64,000 bases of DNA from Hyphomonadaceae bacterium. GTDB lineage: Bacteria; Pseudomonadota; Alphaproteobacteria; Caulobacterales; Aquidulcibacteraceae. A program made the translations under genes and the position numbers. Location of the stretch: assembly GCA_016791445.1 (NCBI GenBank), contig JAEUMP010000016.1, positions 248,001-312,000 on the forward strand, given 5' to 3'. Positions 1 through 7,403 of this stretch are shown in pieces; within the stretch, counting starts at the first letter, position 1; every line of letters begins with the position of its first letter. The notes beneath the pieces are model-generated. The model saw nothing but the letters and a program-made list of their open reading frames with translations. It did not search any database and had not been told where the DNA came from.

Positions 1-2
1 GG

Positions 3-101
3 GCGGCGGAGCTTCGCGCGAAGACAGCGGGCGCGCCGCAGGAGGCGATCGCGGCCGGCGCCTACAGGCGTGTAGCGGAAATCGCGAGCGCGGGTCGCTA
101 G
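3..101 (+). CDS. C-terminal end of an unidentified protein (5' partial)
   Basis: An open frame enters from the left edge and runs 32 codons to a TAG at 99-101. The tail is alanine-rich, ends AEIASAGR, and shows no recognisable motif. The frame is open throughout, and it stops exactly where the minus-strand small gene stops: both stop codons lie in the palindrome GCTAGC at 97-102. That suggests a true convergent gene end. With only 32 residues the function cannot be named, and a chance open frame in GC-rich DNA remains possible. Confidence 0.3.
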   Translation, partial: AAELRAKTAGAPQEAIAAGAYRRVAEIASAGR

Positions 102-193
102 CTGTTGCGCGACATGAGCGCCGCAATCGCGAGCGCGCTGAGAAAGAGCGCCATGATCCCCGCGACGCCCCACGTGTAGAAGTTCTCGATCAT
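98..193 (-). CDS. 31-residue single-span membrane protein
   Basis: This minus-strand reading frame encodes 31 residues, starts MIENFYTWG and ends MSRNS. About 20 hydrophobic residues (roughly 9-28) form a single transmembrane helix. The N-terminus carries Glu and aromatic residues and the C-terminus a basic residue, as in tiny bioenergetic subunits such as CydX or CcoQ, but no family can be assigned. A strong Shine-Dalgarno sequence (GAGGAGAGG) lies 3 bases before the ATG, which is the main reason to believe it is translated. It lies downstream of parB on the same strand, after a 101-codon hypothetical gene. The function is unknown. Confidence 0.5.
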   Translation of the reverse strand: MIENFYTWGVAGIMALFLSALAIAALMSRNS

Positions 194-258
194 CGGCCTC
201 TCCTCGACACAAGCGTGCGGAGGATCGCGCCACCTGTCGGGCGCGGCATTGATCGGCG

Positions 259-564
259 TCAAAGGCCGCCGAGATACCCGTCGACATCACTCCAAGGCGG
301 GCTCTGGCCGTCGAAATCGAACGTCCACCTTGTCCGCGGCGCCGCTTGCCGCGCCCGGGTCAGCAGCCGCAACCGTTCCTTCATCGCCTGCGCTTCGGGC
401 GCGGCGACGGCGTCTCCGTGATAGGAAAGCGCCCAGTCAGGCGGATCTTCATAAGTCCGGACGCTGACGCCGCACGCCAGCATCACGCTTACAACGCGAT
501 CCATGTCGGCGACCACGTCGGCGACATAGCCCCACATCGCTGCGACCCCGCGCACGTCCCCCAC
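259..564 (-). CDS. hypothetical protein, 101 aa
   Basis: This minus-strand frame of up to 101 codons opens with a GTG. The product has an acidic/aromatic C-terminus (TFDFDGQSPPW) and a basic helix (MKERLRLLTRAR), so its composition is protein-like rather than the Arg/Pro-rich pattern of shadow frames. No family was recognised. The start is uncertain: internal ATGs at residues 10 and 21 are alternatives, and none has a strong Shine-Dalgarno sequence. It lies between the parB terminator and the tiny membrane-protein gene. Confidence 0.4.
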   Translation of the reverse strand: MGDVRGVAAMWGYVADVVADMDRVVSVMLACGVSVRTYEDPPDWALSYHGDAVAAPEAQAMKERLRLLTRARQAAPRTRWTFDFDGQSPPWSDVDGYLGGL

Positions 565-605
565 CCTGCACTGAGAGGCGCGGCGGTGCGGGAAAACAGG
601 TCAAA

Positions 606-633
606 CAAAAAGCGCGGACCTTGCGATCCGCGC
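606..633 (-). terminator. Rho-independent terminator after parB
   Basis: On the minus strand a 9-bp stem (GCGCGGATC / GGTCCGCGC, one G-T pair) with a GCAA loop is followed by five T residues. It lies 27-54 bases past the parB stop, as expected for the end of a parAB operon. Confidence 0.7.
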
Positions 634-659
634 CTTATGGTTTGCGAAAGATGAACGGC

Positions 660-1718
660 TCAGCCGCCCGAAAGCTTCCGACAGAGATCGTCGAGCTGCT
701 CGAGCGTGCGATAGCTGATCTCCAGCTTGCCGCCGTTCTCACCCTTGTGGGTGATTGTCACCGCGAGACCGAGCGCATTGGCGATTTGCGTTTCCAACGC
801 ACGCGTGTCGGCGTCCTTGTCGCCGCCGGCGCGGACGCGGGGGCCATCGCGCTCTTCCTTGGCCTTTGCCGCAAGCTTCTCGACTTCACGGACATTGAGC
901 CCGTTCGCGATAGCCATCCGCGCCAGATCGACGGGGTTCGGCGCAACGAGGATCGCGCGCGCATGGCCCGCCGAAAGGCGCCCGTCGCGGACCATGCCCT
1001 GAATCTCTTCCGGCAGGCCGAGGAGGCGCAGCATGTTGGCGATGTGCGGACGGCTCTTGCCGACTACCTCCGCGATTTCCTGCTGCGTGCGGCCGAAGCG
1101 GTCGATCAGCGCCTGGTAGCCCTGCGCTTCTTCGAGCGGGTTGAGATCGGCGCGCTGGACGTTCTCGATGATGCCGATTTCGAGGACTTCGACTTCGTCG
1201 AGATCCTGCACCACTGCGGGCAGTTCGTGCAGGCCTGCGCGCTGCGCGGCGCGCCAGCGACGTTCGCCGGCGACGATCTCGTAGCGGCCCGCCGCCCCCG
1301 GCGCGGGACGCACCAGGATCGGCTGCAGCACGCCGCGCGAGCGGATGGAGTCCGCAAGCTCGGCAAGATCGGCTTCGTCGAACCGCTTGCGCGGCTGGTT
1401 GGGGTTACGCTGGATCAGGTCGATGGCGATGGCGCGCGCGACGACCGTCGGCGGCAGCGCGGCGGCGGTCTCCGGCGGCACACTCGGAGTCGGCGTCGGG
1501 AACTGCGTCACCGTCGTCGGCGGCGCGACCGGCTCCGGCGGCGTGTGCGTGGAGACCGGCGTGAACGCAGGCTCGACCGGCGCGTAGGACGTCGGCTGCG
1601 GCGCAGGCGGCTCCTGGCGCGGCGGGGCCTCAGGCGCACGCGGCGCCGCGTGACCGAAGGACGTTTCCCCCAGCAACGCCGACAAACCTCTGCCCAACCC
1701 TCTCGGCCGATCGTTCAT
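660..1718 (-). CDS. parB: Chromosome-partitioning protein ParB
   Basis: ParB is the parS-binding CTPase that loads and spreads around the origin and is moved by ParA. The N-terminus MNDRPRGLGRGLSALLG is the canonical ParA-interacting box. Residues about 20-90 are a proline-rich linker, longer than usual, which brings the protein to 352 aa against about 290-300 in most relatives. The ParB/Srx domain follows: NPNQPRKRF (105-113), the CTP-binding GERRWRA (151-157) and ENVQRADLNPLEEA (185-198). Next come a helix-turn-helix at about 211-235 and a C-terminal dimerisation segment. The ATG is preceded by GGAGCAGGGA. It lies 11 bases downstream of parA in the same operon, with parS-like sites at 5-7 kb. 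Confidence 0.97.
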   Translation of the reverse strand: MNDRPRGLGRGLSALLGETSFGHAAPRAPEAPPRQEPPAPQPTSYAPVEPAFTPVSTHTPPEPVAPPTTVTQFPTPTPSVPPETAAALPPTVVARAIAIDLIQRNPNQPRKRFDEADLAELADSIRSRGVLQPILVRPAPGAAGRYEIVAGERRWRAAQRAGLHELPAVVQDLDEVEVLEIGIIENVQRADLNPLEEAQGYQALIDRFGRTQQEIAEVVGKSRPHIANMLRLLGLPEEIQGMVRDGRLSAGHARAILVAPNPVDLARMAIANGLNVREVEKLAAKAKEERDGPRVRAGGDKDADTRALETQIANALGLAVTITHKGENGGKLEISYRTLEQLDDLCRKLSGG

Positions 1719-1729
1719 TCCCTGCTCCT

Positions 1730-2533
1730 TTACGCCGCCGCCGCCACGCCCTCACGCGCAAGCAGTTCGCGCGCGAGCGCAAGATATGCCTGACTGCCTG
1801 GGGCCTTGATGTCGTAGATAATTGCGGGTTTCCCGAACGACGGCGCTTCCGAGAGGCGCACATTCCGCGGGATCACCGTGTCGTAGACCTTGTCGCCGAG
1901 ATGGTGGCGCACGTCCTGCGCGACCTGATCGGAAAGCGACGTGCGCTTGTCGTGCATCGTCAGGACGATACCCTGGATATCGAGCTGCGGATTGAGATTG
2001 CGCTGCACGAGGCCCACCGTGTCGAGCAGCTGCTTCAGTCCCTCGAGCGCGAAGAACTCGCACTGCAACGGTACGAGCACGGCGTCGGACGCGGTGAGCG
2101 CGTTGACGGTCAGGATGTTGAGCGACGGCGGGCAGTCGATCAGCAGATAGTCATAGCCGCCGACGATCTTCGCCGCGGCAAGCGCATCGCGCATGCGATA
2201 CTGCGGGCGCTCCTGCTGCATCAGTTCGGTCTCGAGGCCTGAAAGGTCCTGCGAGCCCGCGACGATGAAAAGGTTCGGGACGAGCGTCGGCATCACTGCC
2301 TCGTCGAACGAGCACGCGCCCACAAGCACATCGTAGCTCGAATGACGGCGATCTTCGGGACGGATGTCGAGGCCGGTCGCGGCGTTGCCCTGCGGGTCGA
2401 CGTCAAAAATCAGGACCCGTTTGCCCGCCGCGGCGAGCGCGGTGCCGAGATTGATCGCCGTCGTCGTCTTGCCCACGCCACCCTTCTGGTTGGCGAGTGC
2501 GAATGTTCTAAGCCCTGTCGCTTTTCTCGACAC
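1730..2533 (-). CDS. parA: Chromosome-partitioning ATPase ParA (Soj family)
   Basis: ParA is the deviant Walker ATPase that forms the nucleoid gradient pulling ParB-parS complexes. The 267-aa product has the deviant Walker A motif KGGVGKTT (residues 17-24), the switch DVDPQGNA near 45-52 and Walker B LLIDCPPS near 134-141. The start is GTG with a good Shine-Dalgarno sequence (AAGGAG, 6 bases upstream). The first 26 bases overlap the 3' end of rsmG, so the genes are probably co-transcribed and translationally coupled. Length and order (rsmG-parA-parB) match other alphaproteobacteria. Confidence 0.97.
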   Translation of the reverse strand: MSRKATGLRTFALANQKGGVGKTTTAINLGTALAAAGKRVLIFDVDPQGNAATGLDIRPEDRRHSSYDVLVGACSFDEAVMPTLVPNLFIVAGSQDLSGLETELMQQERPQYRMRDALAAAKIVGGYDYLLIDCPPSLNILTVNALTASDAVLVPLQCEFFALEGLKQLLDTVGLVQRNLNPQLDIQGIVLTMHDKRTSLSDQVAQDVRHHLGDKVYDTVIPRNVRLSEAPSFGKPAIIYDIKAPGSQAYLALARELLAREGVAAAA

Positions 2534-3167
2534 GCCTTGCTCCTTCGATGCGAAGGATGCGTCCGTCGGGGTCGCTCAGACTATCGAGCGCCTCGACCTG
2601 GATGGACCATCCTTCCTCGGCGGCGACCGCCAGCTCGGCGCGATACTCCGCACCTTTCAGGAAGAGTCCGATGGCGCCGCGGTCGAGAATCGGCTTCGCA
2701 GAACTGATGATTCGCGGCAAGGGCGCGAAGGCGCGGGCGGTGACGATGTCGTAGGTTTCATCTGCGACTGCCACGTCGTCGATGGACTCGTTCAGTACAC
2801 GGCACGGAGCGCCCGTCTCGCGGATCGCCTCGCGCAGAAACGCCGCCTTCTTGGGGTTTGTCTCGACCAGATCGACCCGGACGCCGGGCGTATCCACCAG
2901 CACGCACCCCACCACAATGCCGGGAAAGCCGGCCCCCGAGCCCATGTCGATCCATCGTAGCGCACCCGGCGCATGGCGGACGAGCTGGGCGCAGTCGAGG
3001 GCGTGCCGGCCCCAGTAGGCGTCGAGCTCGCGGGGCCCGATGAGGTTGATACGGGACGACCAGCGCTGCAGAAGCTGGCGATGTCTTTCCAGCCGTTCAC
3101 AGGTTTCCCGTGGAACGGCGAGGTCTTCCATGAAGTCTTCGGGGCCGTACTTCTGCATCGAGCTCAT
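2508..3167 (-). CDS. rsmG: 16S rRNA (guanine-527-N7)-methyltransferase RsmG (GidB)
   Basis: RsmG methylates G527 of 16S rRNA using SAM. The Rossmann glycine motif MGSGAGFPG and the VETNPKKAAFLRE segment are clear, and the length (about 219 aa) is normal. I chose the ATG at 3167, about 11 bases after AGGGGA. A TTG at 3176 and an ATG at 3158 are alternatives. The codons for VPRET near the N-terminus contain a 13/16 match to the parS sequence. The 3' end overlaps parA and the gene follows mnmG, as in most alphaproteobacterial origins. Confidence 0.95.
   Translation of the reverse strand: MSSMQKYGPEDFMEDLAVPRETCERLERHRQLLQRWSSRINLIGPRELDAYWGRHALDCAQLVRHAPGALRWIDMGSGAGFPGIVVGCVLVDTPGVRVDLVETNPKKAAFLREAIRETGAPCRVLNESIDDVAVADETYDIVTARAFAPLPRIISSAKPILDRGAIGLFLKGAEYRAELAVAAEEGWSIQVEALDSLSDPDGRILRIEGARRVEKSDRA
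3102..3117. promoter_or_regulatory. Weak parS-like site inside rsmG
   Basis: GGTTTCCCGTGGAACG matches 13 of 16 bases of the parS consensus variant TGTTTCACGTGGAACA. It lies in rsmG codons for V-P-R-E-T. Similar coding-region parS sites are known in gidB genes of other bacteria. It is weaker than the four intergenic sites of this window. Confidence 0.4.
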
Positions 3168-3236
3168 CCGGGACAATTCCCCTGATAAGCGTATCCGCCC
3201 GCGATTTCGGTTCCCGTAGTCACAGCAATGTGCGTC

Positions 3237-5093
3237 TCAGCCGGGCTTCTTCACGTGCGCCAGAAGCGCCGTCAGCGCGCCTGGCGTAACGCCCTCGATG
3301 CGGCCGGCCTGGCCGAGGGTGACGGGCCGCGCGGCTGCAAACTTTTGGCGGACCTCCGCCGAAAGCCCGCCCACGGCGGCGTAGTCCAGATCCGCCGGAA
3401 GCCGCAGATTCTCGTCCCGCCGGAAGGCGATAACGTCCGCCTCCTGCCGCTCTAGGTAGCCGGCATAGAGCGCGTCGATCTCGATCTGCTCGCGGACGCC
3501 CGCGTCGAAGCCGCCGAGCTGGGGCCAGACGCCTGCCAGGTCGTCGAAGCTGATCGTTGGATAGCTCAGCAGCTGAAAGGCGCTCCGGCGCTGGCCGTCC
3601 TGATTGACCTTCAGCCCCCGGTCGGCGGCCTCCTTCGGAGTCAAGCTCAGGTCGCGGACCAGTGCACGCCCGGCGTCGAGCGCCGCCATCTTTGCGCCGA
3701 AGCGCTCGGCTCGTTCGGTACGGACACACCCCAACGCCAGACCTTTCGGCGTCAGCCGCTGGTCGGCGTTGTCGGCGCGAAGCGCCAGCCGGTACTCGGC
3801 GCGGCTCGTGAACATGCGGTATGGCTCGGTGACGCCCTTGGTCACCAGGTCGTCGATCATCACGCCGATGTAGCCTTCAGCGCGGCTCACCTCGAACGGC
3901 CCGCCCCCGCCCGCGGCGAGCGCCGCGTTGAGGCCGGCCATAAGCCCTTGGGCGGCGGCCTCCTCGTAGCCGGTCGTGCCGTTGATCTGGCCCGCCAGGT
4001 AGAGGCCCGCCAGGCGCTTTGTCTCCAACGTGGGCAGCAACTCGCGGGGATCGACGTAGTCGTACTCTATGGCGTAGGCCCAACGTTTCACGTGAACTTT
4101 CGCCAGTCCGGGGATTGTCCGCAGGAAACTCTCCTGAACGGCCGGCGGCAGTGAGGTGGAGATCCCGTTCGGATAGACGGTGTCGTCGTCGAGGCCCTCG
4201 GGCTCCAGGAAGATCTGGTGGGCGGACTTGTCGGCGAAGCGGACGACCTTGTCTTCGATCGAAGGGCAATAGCGCGGGCCCCGACCCGAGATCGCCCCCG
4301 AATAAACCGCTGACTGCTCAAGGCTTTCGCTGATGATCCGGTGGGTTTCAGCCGTGGTCCAAGTGATGCCACAGGCGATCTGGGGCGTGGTGATCTTGTC
4401 GGTCAGGAAGGAGAACGGCGACGGATCTTCGTCCCCGGACTGCATTTCGAGGCTGGCCCAGTCGATCGTTGTCCCGTCGAGCCGCGCGGGGGTTCCGGTC
4501 TTCAGACGGCCCATCGTGAAGCCGAGGGCATACAACCGGTCCGAAAGGCCGATCGCCGGCTTGTCGCCCCAGCGACCCGCTGGTGTCCGTTCGGCGCCGA
4601 GATGGATCACGCCCTTCAGAAACGTGCCTGTCGTCAGCACCACGCGCGACGCGGCATAGGTCTCGCCCGAAGCGCCAACGACGCCGGCGACATGGCCGTC
4701 CGTGACAATCAGATCTTCGACGGCGTCCTCAAGGATAGTTAGCGCCGCGAGCTCCGCCAGCGCCGCCTGCATGGCTTGCCGGTAGAGCTTGCGGTCCGAT
4801 TGCGCGCGCGGGCCACGGACCGCGGGGCCTTTGGAGCGGTTCAGAAGGCGAAACTGGATCCCGGCGGCGTCCGCCACGCGGCCCATCACGCCATCCAGCG
4901 CATCGATCTCACGGACGAGGTGCCCCTTGCCGAGCCCCCCGATCGCCGGGTTGCAGGACATTTCGCCGATCGTCTCGCGACGATGCGTGAGCAGTAGCGT
5001 GCGCGCGCCCAGACGCGCTGCGGCCGCGGCCGCGTCACAGCCCGCATGGCCGCCGCCGATGACAATGACGTCGTATGTCGGGCCGTTGGCCAC
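3237..5093 (-). CDS. mnmG: tRNA uridine 5-carboxymethylaminomethyl modification enzyme MnmG (GidA)
   Basis: MnmG is the FAD-dependent partner of MnmE; together they make cmnm5U34 on tRNA. The FAD-binding motif [13 protein letters not shown] is at the N-terminus. The family signatures [21 protein letters not shown] and [16 protein letters not shown] are intact, and the C-terminal helical domain is present. The frame is open to a GTG at 5189, but that start lies inside a parS-like site and adds an unconserved tail. I prefer the GTG at 5093 (M-A-N-G-P-T-Y-D, 618 aa). GTG 5105 is also possible, and none has a strong Shine-Dalgarno sequence. mnmE, normally adjacent, is 2.3 kb away. Confidence 0.95.
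   Translation of the reverse strand: MANGPTYDVIVIGGGHAGCDAAAAAARLGARTLLLTHRRETIGEMSCNPAIGGLGKGHLVREIDALDGVMGRVADAAGIQFRLLNRSKGPAVRGPRAQSDRKLYRQAMQAALAELAALTILEDAVEDLIVTDGHVAGVVGASGETYAASRVVLTTGTFLKGVIHLGAERTPAGRWGDKPAIGLSDRLYALGFTMGRLKTGTPARLDGTTIDWASLEMQSGDEDPSPFSFLTDKITTPQIACGITWTTAETHRIISESLEQSAVYSGAISGRGPRYCPSIEDKVVRFADKSAHQIFLEPEGLDDDTVYPNGISTSLPPAVQESFLRTIPGLAKVHVKRWAYAIEYDYVDPRELLPTLETKRLAGLYLAGQINGTTGYEEAAAQGLMAGLNAALAAGGGGPFEVSRAEGYIGVMIDDLVTKGVTEPYRMFTSRAEYRLALRADNADQRLTPKGLALGCVRTERAERFGAKMAALDAGRALVRDLSLTPKEAADRGLKVNQDGQRRSAFQLLSYPTISFDDLAGVWPQLGGFDAGVREQIEIDALYAGYLERQEADVIAFRRDENLRLPADLDYAAVGGLSAEVRQKFAAARPVTLGQAGRIEGVTPGALTALLAHVKKPG
4084..4099. promoter_or_regulatory. Possible parS-like core inside mnmG
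   Basis: The stretch contains GTTTCACGTGAA, the perfect centre of parS, with mismatches at the outer positions (12 of 16 bases in all). It lies in the mnmG codons for K-V-H-V-K-R. It is marginal and could be coincidence. Confidence 0.3.
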
Positions 5094-5181
5094 GAGAAAA
5101 TCCACGCTGGTTTCGGGAGACGTTCCCCATAACCGAGAACGCCCATGTCGTCGATATGCAGGACCTAACGTGATCTGTGGG

Positions 5182-5197
5182 CGTTCCACGCGAAACA
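5182..5197. promoter_or_regulatory. parS: parS-like ParB-binding site 1
   Basis: CGTTCCACGCGAAACA, read on the other strand as TGTTTCGCGTGGAACG. It differs from the TGTTTCACGTGGAACA form of parS at two positions. The same 15-base core recurs at 5878, 7315 and 7377, within 3-6 kb of parAB, which argues for real ParB binding. It lies just upstream of the likely mnmG start. Confidence 0.8.
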
Positions 5198-5222
5198 GAT
5201 TGTCGAAGTCTTACGGGTGCTT

Positions 5223-5801
5223 CTAGGGCGCCTTCCGCGCCTTCGGGAATTCGTACGAGCGGATTTGAATCGGCAGGCACGGCGCGTTGTTGCGCTCGTT
5301 ATTCTCGGCCACACGGTTGTTCGGATCGACGTTGACGCAGACGTAGTACGCGCCCGGCGCCAGCCCGGTGGGCAGCGGAAAGTTGAGATAGGAGTAGGGT
5401 CGCGGCGGCGAGCCCATCACGCGTGACGGCCCGGTCCATGCCTGCTCGGCCCCGGGCGCCAGATCGCGGGTATCGCTGAAGTGTCCGTCGCGTAGCAGCA
5501 CATCATCGACGAAGCTCGAGCGGTATCGGGCGAGCCCTGCGCGCACCGTAGGATCGCGTGACAGCACCACGTCCACCGTGTAGCCGCGCTTCTTGCTGAT
5601 CGCGGCGCCTGGCGCCGGTGCGTCGCCGATATTGCTCACGCGGAATTCGATCAACACGGAGCCGGCGGGGAAATAGGTGTCGCCGCCGAGATGGTCGGCC
5701 CTGCCGCTGATCACCGCCGTGAGGTCCGGGCCCGCCCAGGCCGGTGCTGCAAACACGAGCAGGGCCAGTACGGCGCCGAGTGCATTGGTGATCGATCGCA
5801 T
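5223..5801 (-). CDS. Secreted CARDB-like domain protein
   Basis: The predicted product has 192 aa. An ATG at 5801 gives a classic Sec signal peptide (MRSITNALGAVLALLVFAAPAWA, cleavage after AWA), and GAGG lies upstream. The mature part opens GPDLTAVISG, includes VLIEFRVSNIGDAPAPG and closes with NVDPNNRVAENNERNN. These are the hallmarks of CARDB/APHP-type beta-sandwich domains, which are thought to mediate cell-surface adhesion or scaffolding. It is inserted between mnmG and mnmE, so it is accessory to the conserved origin cluster. Its partner is unknown. Confidence 0.75.
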   Translation of the reverse strand: MRSITNALGAVLALLVFAAPAWAGPDLTAVISGRADHLGGDTYFPAGSVLIEFRVSNIGDAPAPGAAISKKRGYTVDVVLSRDPTVRAGLARYRSSFVDDVLLRDGHFSDTRDLAPGAEQAWTGPSRVMGSPPRPYSYLNFPLPTGLAPGAYYVCVNVDPNNRVAENNERNNAPCLPIQIRSYEFPKARKAP

Positions 5802-5877
5802 CGCCAGAACCTCGTCGGGGCGCGCGCGGGTGCGCCAGGCAGGATGATGAACCAACGCGGTTTCCCGTCAATGCGGG

Positions 5878-5893
5878 CGTTCCACGCGAAACA
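5878..5893. promoter_or_regulatory. parS: parS-like ParB-binding site 2
   Basis: CGTTCCACGCGAAACA, identical over 16 bases to site 1. It lies in the divergent gap between the CARDB-type gene and the MFS transporter gene. Confidence 0.8.
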
Positions 5894-5984
5894 CGTTTCG
5901 CAAATGTTGCTGCGCCCTTGGACATCGCCCCTCGCCATGCAACGCTCCCCGCAGCGCGGCGTCAGACCGCACGAGGGAGAGACC

Positions 5985-7316
5985 ATGGCCGGTGCGAACG
6001 CGCCGCTGACGCAGTCGCCGTCAGCGCCCCAGACTGTGACCACCGGAGCCTACGGCTTCCTCGGCTTCATGGTCGTGCTGAATGTGATGAACATTCTCGA
6101 CCGGCAACTTCTCCCGACATTCGCCAACGAGATCGTCGCCGATCTTTCTTTGAGCAAGTCGGAGTTCGGCCTGTTGAGCGGAATCCTGTTCGTGCTGCTT
6201 TACGGGCTGCTCAGCCCGTTCATGGGCATGATCGCCGACACCACGCATCGCCCGCGGTTCGCGGCGCTGGGCCTGACGCTCTGGAGCGCCCTGACGGCCG
6301 CGTCCGGCGCCGCGAAGGGGTTCATGGGGCTCGCCATTCCGCGCATCTTCATCGGCGTGGGGGAGTCGACGCTATCACCGACGGCGCTGTCGATGATCGC
6401 CGACCGGTTTCCCGCATCGAAGCTCGGCTTGGCGTCTGGCATCTACTATGCGGGCGTGCCGCTCGGGGCCGGCCTCGCATTTCTCGTCGCCAGCACGCTC
6501 GGGCCGCTGATCGGCTGGCGCAATTGCTTCTACCTCCTCGGCGGCCTCGGCATCGTGCTTGCGCTGTTTCTCGTAACGATGAAGGAGACGCGCCCCAAGC
6601 GCGACGCGGCGCAGTCTGCGGCGTCGATAAAAGCGATGGTCTCGATTCTTCCTGATCTCTGGCGCTGCGTGCTGCGGTCGCCGGCGCTGCTGCTGACAAT
6701 GCTCGGCGGCGTGGCGATCCACTTCGCGGTCGGCGCCGCGCAATTCGATACGCTGTGGTGGAAGGAAGAGCTCAAGCTCGATACAGGCCCGCTCTTCATG
6801 AAGGTCGCGCTGCTTTACGCCACCGTCGGTGTCGCGGGAAATGTGATCGGCGGCGCCCTCGGCGACTGGTGGCTGAAGAAGACCGGCCAGGGCCGTCCGA
6901 TGCTTCTTGTATGGATGCTGCTGATCATGCTGCCGATCGGCATCTGGTATCGCTTCAGCACCGGCGACGGCATCCTGTTCTGGATCGGTATCGCGGCGGG
7001 GATATTCCAGCTCGGCGCGATGTACGGACCGGCGTTCTCCACGATTCAGGAGCTGGTGCCCGACCGCATCCGTGCGACCGCGGTCGCGATGTTCATCATG
7101 CTGCTGAACGTCATCGGCCTGGGCGTATCGATCACGCTTGGCGGCTACATGGTGGAGTGGTTCGCCGCAGGCGGCAGCGTACGGCCGATCACGGACATGA
7201 TGATCGTGATGAACATCGCGGCGGCGCTGGCGATCCCGTGCTTCTGGATCGCGGCCGTACGTTTCGATGGAGACCGCAAACGCCTTCTGGAATACGAGGC
7301 GACCCGCGCGGCTTAG
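5985..7316 (+). CDS. MFS transporter, Spinster-like family
   Basis: The 443-residue polytopic inner-membrane protein has about 12 predicted helices. The first cytoplasmic loop carries the MFS signature in the form GMIADTTHRPR, and the N-terminal helix contains NVMNILDRQLLP, typical of the Spinster-like/hexuronate group. GVGESTLSPTALSMIADRFP is another family hallmark. The ATG at 5985 follows ACGAGGGAGAG; longer upstream codons are not protein-like. The substrate cannot be told from sequence (lipid, sugar acid or drug). The gene is flanked by parS-like sites on both sides and separates mnmG from mnmE. Confidence 0.9.
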   Translation: MAGANAPLTQSPSAPQTVTTGAYGFLGFMVVLNVMNILDRQLLPTFANEIVADLSLSKSEFGLLSGILFVLLYGLLSPFMGMIADTTHRPRFAALGLTLWSALTAASGAAKGFMGLAIPRIFIGVGESTLSPTALSMIADRFPASKLGLASGIYYAGVPLGAGLAFLVASTLGPLIGWRNCFYLLGGLGIVLALFLVTMKETRPKRDAAQSAASIKAMVSILPDLWRCVLRSPALLLTMLGGVAIHFAVGAAQFDTLWWKEELKLDTGPLFMKVALLYATVGVAGNVIGGALGDWWLKKTGQGRPMLLVWMLLIMLPIGIWYRFSTGDGILFWIGIAAGIFQLGAMYGPAFSTIQELVPDRIRATAVAMFIMLLNVIGLGVSITLGGYMVEWFAAGGSVRPITDMMIVMNIAAALAIPCFWIAAVRFDGDRKRLLEYEATRAA

Positions 7317-7330
7317 TTCCACGCGAAACA
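7315..7330. promoter_or_regulatory. parS: parS-like ParB-binding site 3
   Basis: AGTTCCACGCGAAACA starts at the stop codon of the MFS gene. It shares the 15-base core of sites 1, 2 and 4, and is the left arm of a 20-bp perfect inverted repeat with site 4. Confidence 0.8.
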
Positions 7331-7391
7331 GGTTGCCAAATTCCTTCGCAATTACCGGGCTTAACGGGCCTCAACCTGTTTCGCGTGGAAC
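7316..7391. repeat. 20-bp perfect inverted repeat holding two parS-like sites
   Basis: The arms at 7316-7335 and 7372-7391 are exact reverse complements (GTTCCACGCGAAACAGGTTG and its complement), separated by 36 bases. The identity extends five bases (GGTTG) past the parS core. The repeat therefore looks like a duplicated inverted parS cassette or a bidirectional terminator between the convergent MFS and mnmE genes. Confidence 0.8.
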
Positions 7392-7392
7392 A
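7377..7392. promoter_or_regulatory. parS: parS-like ParB-binding site 4
   Basis: TGTTTCGCGTGGAACA is the best match of the set, with one mismatch to the parS form TGTTTCACGTGGAACA. It lies just past the end of mnmE, in inverted orientation to site 3. Confidence 0.85.
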
Positions 7393-7403
7393 GGCGGCGC
7401 GGG

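Noticed and set aside
5094-5189. Longer MnmG start at GTG 5189
   Set aside because: It would start within parS-like site 1, has no ribosome site, and adds residues not typical of MnmG.
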